This document shows, one piece after another, positions 59,249-64,000 of a stretch of 64,000 nucleotides of DNA (position 1 is its first letter; every line of letters begins with the position of its first letter). The DNA lies in contig JAJEKV010000020.1 in assembly GCA_021234155.1 (NCBI GenBank), forward strand, positions 1,250,938-1,314,937. Reading direction: 5' to 3'. Source of the DNA: Isoetes taiwanensis (taxonomy: Eukaryota > Streptophyta > Lycopodiopsida > Isoetales > Isoetaceae). Both the position numbers and the translations under genes were made by a program. The notes under the pieces were generated by a model, which worked only from the letters and a program-made list of their open reading frames with translations, ran no database searches and was not told the DNA's origin.

Positions 59249-59450
59249 TTATTAATGTGCACATTAAACAATGTGCACATTCATTTAGATGCACACTTTC
59301 CCATATAACCACTTCATGCCAAGTGGGCCACACCCATAGGTGCAATTAATGTGCACATTTTCCAATGTACACATTCATTAATGTGCACACATTTCCATGT
59401 GGGCACATTTGGGTGCACACATTTCCATGTGGGCACAATTGGCCACCTAG
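59249..59450. repeat. Cluster of GTGCAC palindromes
   Basis: AATGTGCACATT or one-base variants occur at least five times in 200 bp, along with ATTTCCATGTGGGCACA repeats. It lies at the start of LTR B, where promoter elements would be expected. Confidence 0.7.
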
Positions 59451-60781
59451 CCCTTAAAGGCAAGTGGGCCCATTTCCAATTATCCCACATGCCAAAAGGG
59501 GATAATTGGAAACCCTAGCCACCCCCTTGTCTATATAGGGTAGGAAACCCTAACTTGCCCAATTTCGATTCTAGGGCTTTAGAACTCTGTTTTGGCTGCC
59601 TCAACAAAAAAACCGCCTCCCGCACTACCGAAGAATTGCACCATTAGTTTCCCTTGATTCGAGTGTTTCAGCAGGATGGTCGAGCTCAGGTCAGGAGGAA
59701 CCACTCAAGGATCAGGTATTTGGCCAATTAGATAGTCTAAACATAGAATCAGTAGGTTTAGCCTCTTAGATTGCCCATAGCAGCTCTCTAGATCTCTAGA
59801 TAGCAGATTCTAACTAAAGAACCTAACTCTATGATGTAGATTAGATCTAGTTCTTTAGTTCTCTGTGAAGTATATGGATGATGTATCTCTATGAACTCCT
59901 TGTATTGGGAAGGGGGGTAGAGACCTAAAGCTTTGTAGTTGATGCTCCTAGAGTAGCCTCTCTAGCACACTGTAGATTCGGCCTGTGCACAAGAGCCACA
60001 CCGGGATGTGGGTGAAGGGGCCGACCGGCCGAGAAGGAGGTTCATGTCCCACTCTTGAATCGATCCCTCTCCGTGTGTAAAGCCTCACCGGGATCATTGT
60101 GACTAGGTCCAATGGCTTGCCACTGCGTGTGGGCAAGGCATGGGCTCGACACCCGTGAAGTGGTGTTCACTTTCCAGTGGGTTCAGTCGAATACGGGCAG
60201 TGGCCCTCTAGTCACCTTGAGTCAGCATGTAGATCTCTGGAGGGAGTGATCCCTACCTGCCCCATCGGAACTGGGAGGATGAGCCCAGGAATAGCCCTTT
60301 TGGCTATGCATCCGGGGGGCTACGAGTCGTCCCGACACTTTTCAGCCCACTCGCAAAGTGTGCACGGGTGAGGGGCGATGGAGTGGACAAACCTATGCCA
60401 TGTTCTTATGCCGTAAATCCATTGCCATGAATTACATGCGCCATGAACTCGAGACCCAAGCCGCCGGGCATCCCTTTGAGTCCGAGCCTTGGGTAGGATT
60501 CCCTATGTGATGTCTTTGATCTTTGTCTATGCAGATATGTGGAGGACCATCCTTCGTGATGGTCACATGATGTTGATGTATGCGTTACGACATGTATGTT
60601 TACGCCTCCAGACTAGGTAGGCCTTGAGGGAGATCGGTGCAATGACCCCTTCACTCTTCCCACCGGCACCCGCCAAGGTTGCGCAGTCATGTGAAGGGCC
60701 CCTGTATTAGCATGGAGCTGGTATGGGGATGAACTCCTGTTTGTATACGGTGAGTGCAATCAGATAACAGTAGGGACGCCA
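59249..60781 (+). mobile_element. LTR B, related to LTR A, opposite orientation
   Basis: It shares with LTR A, in the opposite orientation, blocks such as GAGACCT..GATGCTCCTAGA, CGGCCTGTGCACAAGA and ACCATCCTTCGTGATGGT. It ends GTAGGGACGCCACA in the same way. A TATA-like TCTATATAGGG is at 59529-59539. The 5' part is a cluster of AATGTGCACATT palindromes. The exact start is uncertain. No primer-binding site or gag follows, so it looks like a solo or truncated LTR. Confidence 0.5.
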
Positions 60782-61877
60782 CAGTTTGTTTGGCCCAAGT
60801 TTCGCCTTCCGCCGGAGATAGGAACTATGAATTGGGGTTATAGAGGGAAAGAGAGTATCAGTTATCCTTAGAATTTTTCATAGATTAAGCAAGGTAAATG
60901 GGCTTAATTTCAGCGATGGGCAACAAAGTGTCATGCGGAAAAATGCAACCCGAAGACATAAATTTTGTTGAAAGGTTGCACTTATCGAGCAACAGAGGCA
61001 CGAGGATCCGTGGTGCGGTGAAAAGGGAAGCAAGGGCAAATTTTAGCTTTCAAGAGGCGAAGTCGTTGATAGGAAGGCTTGAATCCAAGCAATCAAAGAT
61101 GGCGAGTAGTAGTGCGTGAAGTTTCAAAGAAATCTTTATGCCATAGCCCGAAAGCGATTGCCCCCGCTGATCCTGTTCAAATTCCGTGATGTCCACATCG
61201 ACCTTTTTCCTCGCTTTTTTAGGATCGTGGATCTGTTAGCATCCGCTTCGCTTTTAGGCTCCACTATTTGTGAGTTTGCATTGTTCATGTCCGCAATGGT
61301 CGAGCTTAGCTTGGCTCCTTTTTGAAATATTTGTTGGCTTCTAAGTAGAAAAGAACCAAGATCTGTGCAAAATTTAGCTTTGGTGGCTTAATGAGATAAG
61401 ATGTTCTCTTACATTTATAAACATAGCCTATGCATAGGATCGAGGATCTCATTAGCATCCGCCGCTTATAGGCTCCACTATTTGTGAGTTTGCATTGTTC
61501 ATGTCTCGCAATGGTCGAGCTTAGCTTGGCTCTACATTCTCTATGCGTGCATAGGCTCTTGGCTTTATAACCTTCTTAGAATGCGCCCTTTGCTCGCATT
61601 CTCTATGCTTCCATGTGCTTCGCTCTGCATTATTTATTCATGCTTTTATTTTTCGGCACAGAGTTGCCTTGATAGCTTGATCCCAAATTACAATCTTACA
61701 ATCTTGACTGCACATTCAAGTTGAGTTGTTGAATACATTTGATATACATCCGGGTTTTCTCGCCTGATGCAACAAGACAAGTAAGTAGCCATGCATTCAT
61801 TTTATATTTTACTTCATATTCTACTTAATTTTTCATGTTATCTTTGTCTGCCGATAGCATTTCCAACAGGTTCACAC
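60782..61877. other. Non-coding with a 100-bp direct duplication
   Basis: About 100 bp containing AGCATCCGCTTCGCTTTTAG, GCTCCACTATTTGTGAGTTT and CAATGGTCGAGCTTAGCTTG at 61217-61318 recurs at 61434-61538. An open frame at 60898-61119 (KMQPEDINFVERLHLSSNRG) is not recognised. Confidence 0.5.
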
Positions 61878-62277
61878 CGGCATAGTCAGAGTTAGCGAAA
61901 AAAGGCGTGCGCAGACCTATTTAGAAGATACAAGATTCTACTTGCAAACTTGCTTTGAATATGCTTCCAGAAGAGTTGTATTTTGTAGAGTCCTAGAATG
62001 CGATGTGATTGTGCTAGATGCATCCAGGGGTTATTTTCCTGGCTCCCGGAAGAATGGATGCTACGTTCACTCTGGAGTTATTAGGTCGCATCCCGACGAC
62101 TCAATGGATCCAAGGCAAGTCCTTTCGATTTCCACGCTAATTATGCATCCATTTACATCAAGAATAAGCCCGCCGATTTATAACATGCATTGGGTGGCCG
62201 TTTTTGCAGTTGATTTAGTGACAATGCTAGAGAAATCTATTAATTACGTGAAGTTTCGCAGCTACAAGTCAAGGTAA
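61878..62277 (+). pseudogene. Possible PARP-like exon (weak)
   Basis: After an acceptor-like TTTCCAACAG a frame opens as VHTGIVRVSEKRRAQTYLED and continues TRFYLQTCFEYASRRVVFCR, then GSRKNGCYVHSGVIRSHP and DDSMDPRQVL, to a stop at 62277. The order VVFCRVL, a Gly/Tyr-rich loop and then DPRQVL resembles the C-terminal part of plant PARP-like catalytic folds, which end with a CRV strand and an NPRALLP-like strand. The NAD-binding His-Tyr-Glu residues cannot be placed. No partner exons were identified. Confidence 0.3.
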
Positions 62278-64000
62278 AAGTGGATTTAATGATAAGTACT
62301 AGGGATCATGATTTGCATGGGATGAATTAATTGATGTGGTCATAATGTAATGTGATATTGATATATACTGCCAAAGAAGTTCTTAGATTGCTCTCGATAG
62401 CTCAAAATCGCATCAAATTGAAACTTTATTTTTGAACAATGCGGTATTGATGAACCACGGCAATTCGGGCTACACGCCAAAGAGCGGGGAAAATCCCGAT
62501 CAACCCAGTCGGATATAACAAGCGATCCGCAGTATAACGGATCTATGTAGCATGCCGCGGCCGGCGAAGATGTAAAAATGGCGATCACGTATGATGATGT
62601 GATCGACCATGTTGTGATGGTTGATCACGGAAGGACGTGATATCGGCATTTTAATTTGAAGACAAAAAATAGGGGCATTTTTCCTCTCACACCGATTTTT
62701 CTGTCCCTACATTGTTGAAGAGGTCGGTGCGGAAGAGAAATGTCTCTTTTTTTGAAAATGTATTATTTATCTATTAATAATTTGTTGTACACAAGATTCT
62801 TCAATGATAAAAAGTTCGACATTATCCATGCCAATCATTTTCTAGCCCTTTTTGTCAACCCTCGCCATGCCCATTTTTCCTTTTTTTATGTTGTTGCTGG
62901 AAAAGTTGTTTGTTCCCATGCAAAATAAATCCATATGTTCCCATGGTAAATAAATCCATTTGTCCTAGCTCATACAAAGGATTCTTTTTCAAGTATTGAA
63001 CATATCTGCCGCACCCATTTCTTTCCCAACCATAGTCCAGTTTTATGTTACATATGGTCCAAATATTGTGTTACAAGAATGCACAAGATCTCAGATATTA
63101 AAAAAGAAAGCATCTATATATAGAAGTTATTGCAAATTACTGTATTTTGCCATGAAGTTTTGAAATTTTCATATGCGACCAAATATGCTTAAATTTGCAT
63201 CGGTTGCAAATGCAATTCTGCAAAAAATAAAGCTAGCATGATTATAACCCCGCATAACTCTCTCTTTGTTAAAACGTTTGAGCTTTTCCCCCTTCCCATT
63301 TTTCCTAGTTGGTCGGATGTTAAATGTTCTATACCTTTCCCCTTCCTTTTTTTTTCTAATCAGTCGGATGTTAAATATTCTATCTATTTATTTATAATAT
63401 TCTATTCTATCTATTTATTTATCTTTTGTCTTTCTCTGCTTTTCCATTCTTTTGTATCCCCCTTCCCTTTTTTTTCTAACCCAAGAAGTCCAACAAGTCA
63501 AAGCCGCCATGCGCTCCGCGAAGCCGCTCGACCACATCTGGACAGACTTCAAGCCCGCTCTTTGCGACATGGTATAGGTATGATTGTGCAAAAATACCCT
63601 CTGGCCATGGAGGGCAACCCTCCGTGCGCAGCACCTTGTTTATTTTATTGCTATTTTCGTAAATTTATCACACATACAGACAATCTTATATTTACAGGGC
63701 ACAGGTACAGCTGACATATACATTTGACGTAATTGGTACCGCCCCGGTCGCTATCCGGCAGTGTTATGGCTATGCAATCGTCCTGTATCACAGAAGGCCA
63801 GTTGTGACTATGGTGTCCACGGCGGAAGCATCGAAACCATGCCTGGTCTGTCCTGAGCCTGTTATATGGTGATGACTGAGCAGGTCCTGGGCTCTTACTT
63901 GAAGTAGAAGTGCTGAATGTTGGGAATAAGGAGTGTTAAGGTATCCTTATTTTGGATGGATACTCGAGAAAATTGCTATGACGATGTTTGGTATCTGATT
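62278..64000. other. Non-coding, including a second LINE-like terminal hairpin
   Basis: A duplicated segment (TTTTCCTAGTTGGTCGGATG / TTTTCTAATCAGTCGGATG) is at 63300-63380, with short TCTATT and TTTATTTA tracts after it. At 63603-63643, CCATGGAGGGCAACCCTCCG plus TGCGCAGCACCTTGTTTATT matches 31573-31614 and contains the perfect hairpin GGAGGG-CAA-CCCTCC. No gene was recognised. Confidence 0.45.

Noticed and set aside
61116-61325. Organelle-derived membrane protein (hydrophobic LLASASLLGSTICEFALFMS)
   Set aside because: It does not match any mitochondrial or plastid protein I know; the segment is part of a local direct duplication.

Overview
The window looks like nuclear DNA of a land plant. 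It is AT-rich, intron-containing and dominated by transposable elements and broken genes. A Tctex-type dynein light-chain relic (49.7-50.2 kb) points to a lineage with motile sperm (bryophyte, lycophyte, fern, cycad or Ginkgo) rather than a flowering plant. A relative of the plant family called 'probable F-box protein At4g22030' supports land plant. This placement is inference; no rRNA, plastid gene or other decisive marker was seen.

0-14.5 kb: a small TIR element and tandem repeats, one unrecognised ORF, then a complete CACTA (En/Spm) transposon at 3600-14483. It has matching CACTA termini and a TCA target-site duplication. It carries a TNP2-type transposase gene on + and a second, divergently transcribed gene on -. 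Its transposase gene holds a tandem pair of structured repeats in one intron and an internal exon duplication. Its 3' part holds a 37-bp perfect foldback and a 5'-truncated LINE.

14.5-33.7 kb: mostly non-coding DNA with gene relics: one ATG16-like WD40 exon, a frameshifted At4g22030-like gene on -, and the last exons of a CTP synthase with an internal stop. A further structured repeat copy lies at 30.5-31.2 kb.

33.7-43 kb: an apparently full-length but decayed LINE on - (about 40.2 to 33.7 kb). It has tandem 5' monomers, ORF1, endonuclease, reverse transcriptase and a structured 3' tail, and it is interrupted by a 683-bp TIR element with a 9-bp-like target duplication. A 190-bp tandem repeat and an ORF1-only LINE follow.

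43-53 kb: an unrecognised multi-ORF gene at 44.0-45.5 kb, a divergent structured repeat, a coiled-coil ORF relic, the dynein light-chain relic with an L1 inserted downstream, and several microsatellites and minisatellites.

53-64 kb: an unrecognised acidic protein relic, a short TTAGGG array, and a divergent histone H3 variant (CenH3-like) with a tail of about 170 residues and two in-frame TAA codons. Two related Ty3/gypsy-type LTRs lie in opposite orientation, followed by a possible PARP-like exon and non-coding repeats.

The two most interesting items are the long-tailed H3 variant (54547-55407) and a compact RNA-like fold with compensatory changes. The fold is shared by the LINE 3' tail and by otherwise unrelated palindrome-rich repeats at 9.1, 30.5 and 46.1 kb.
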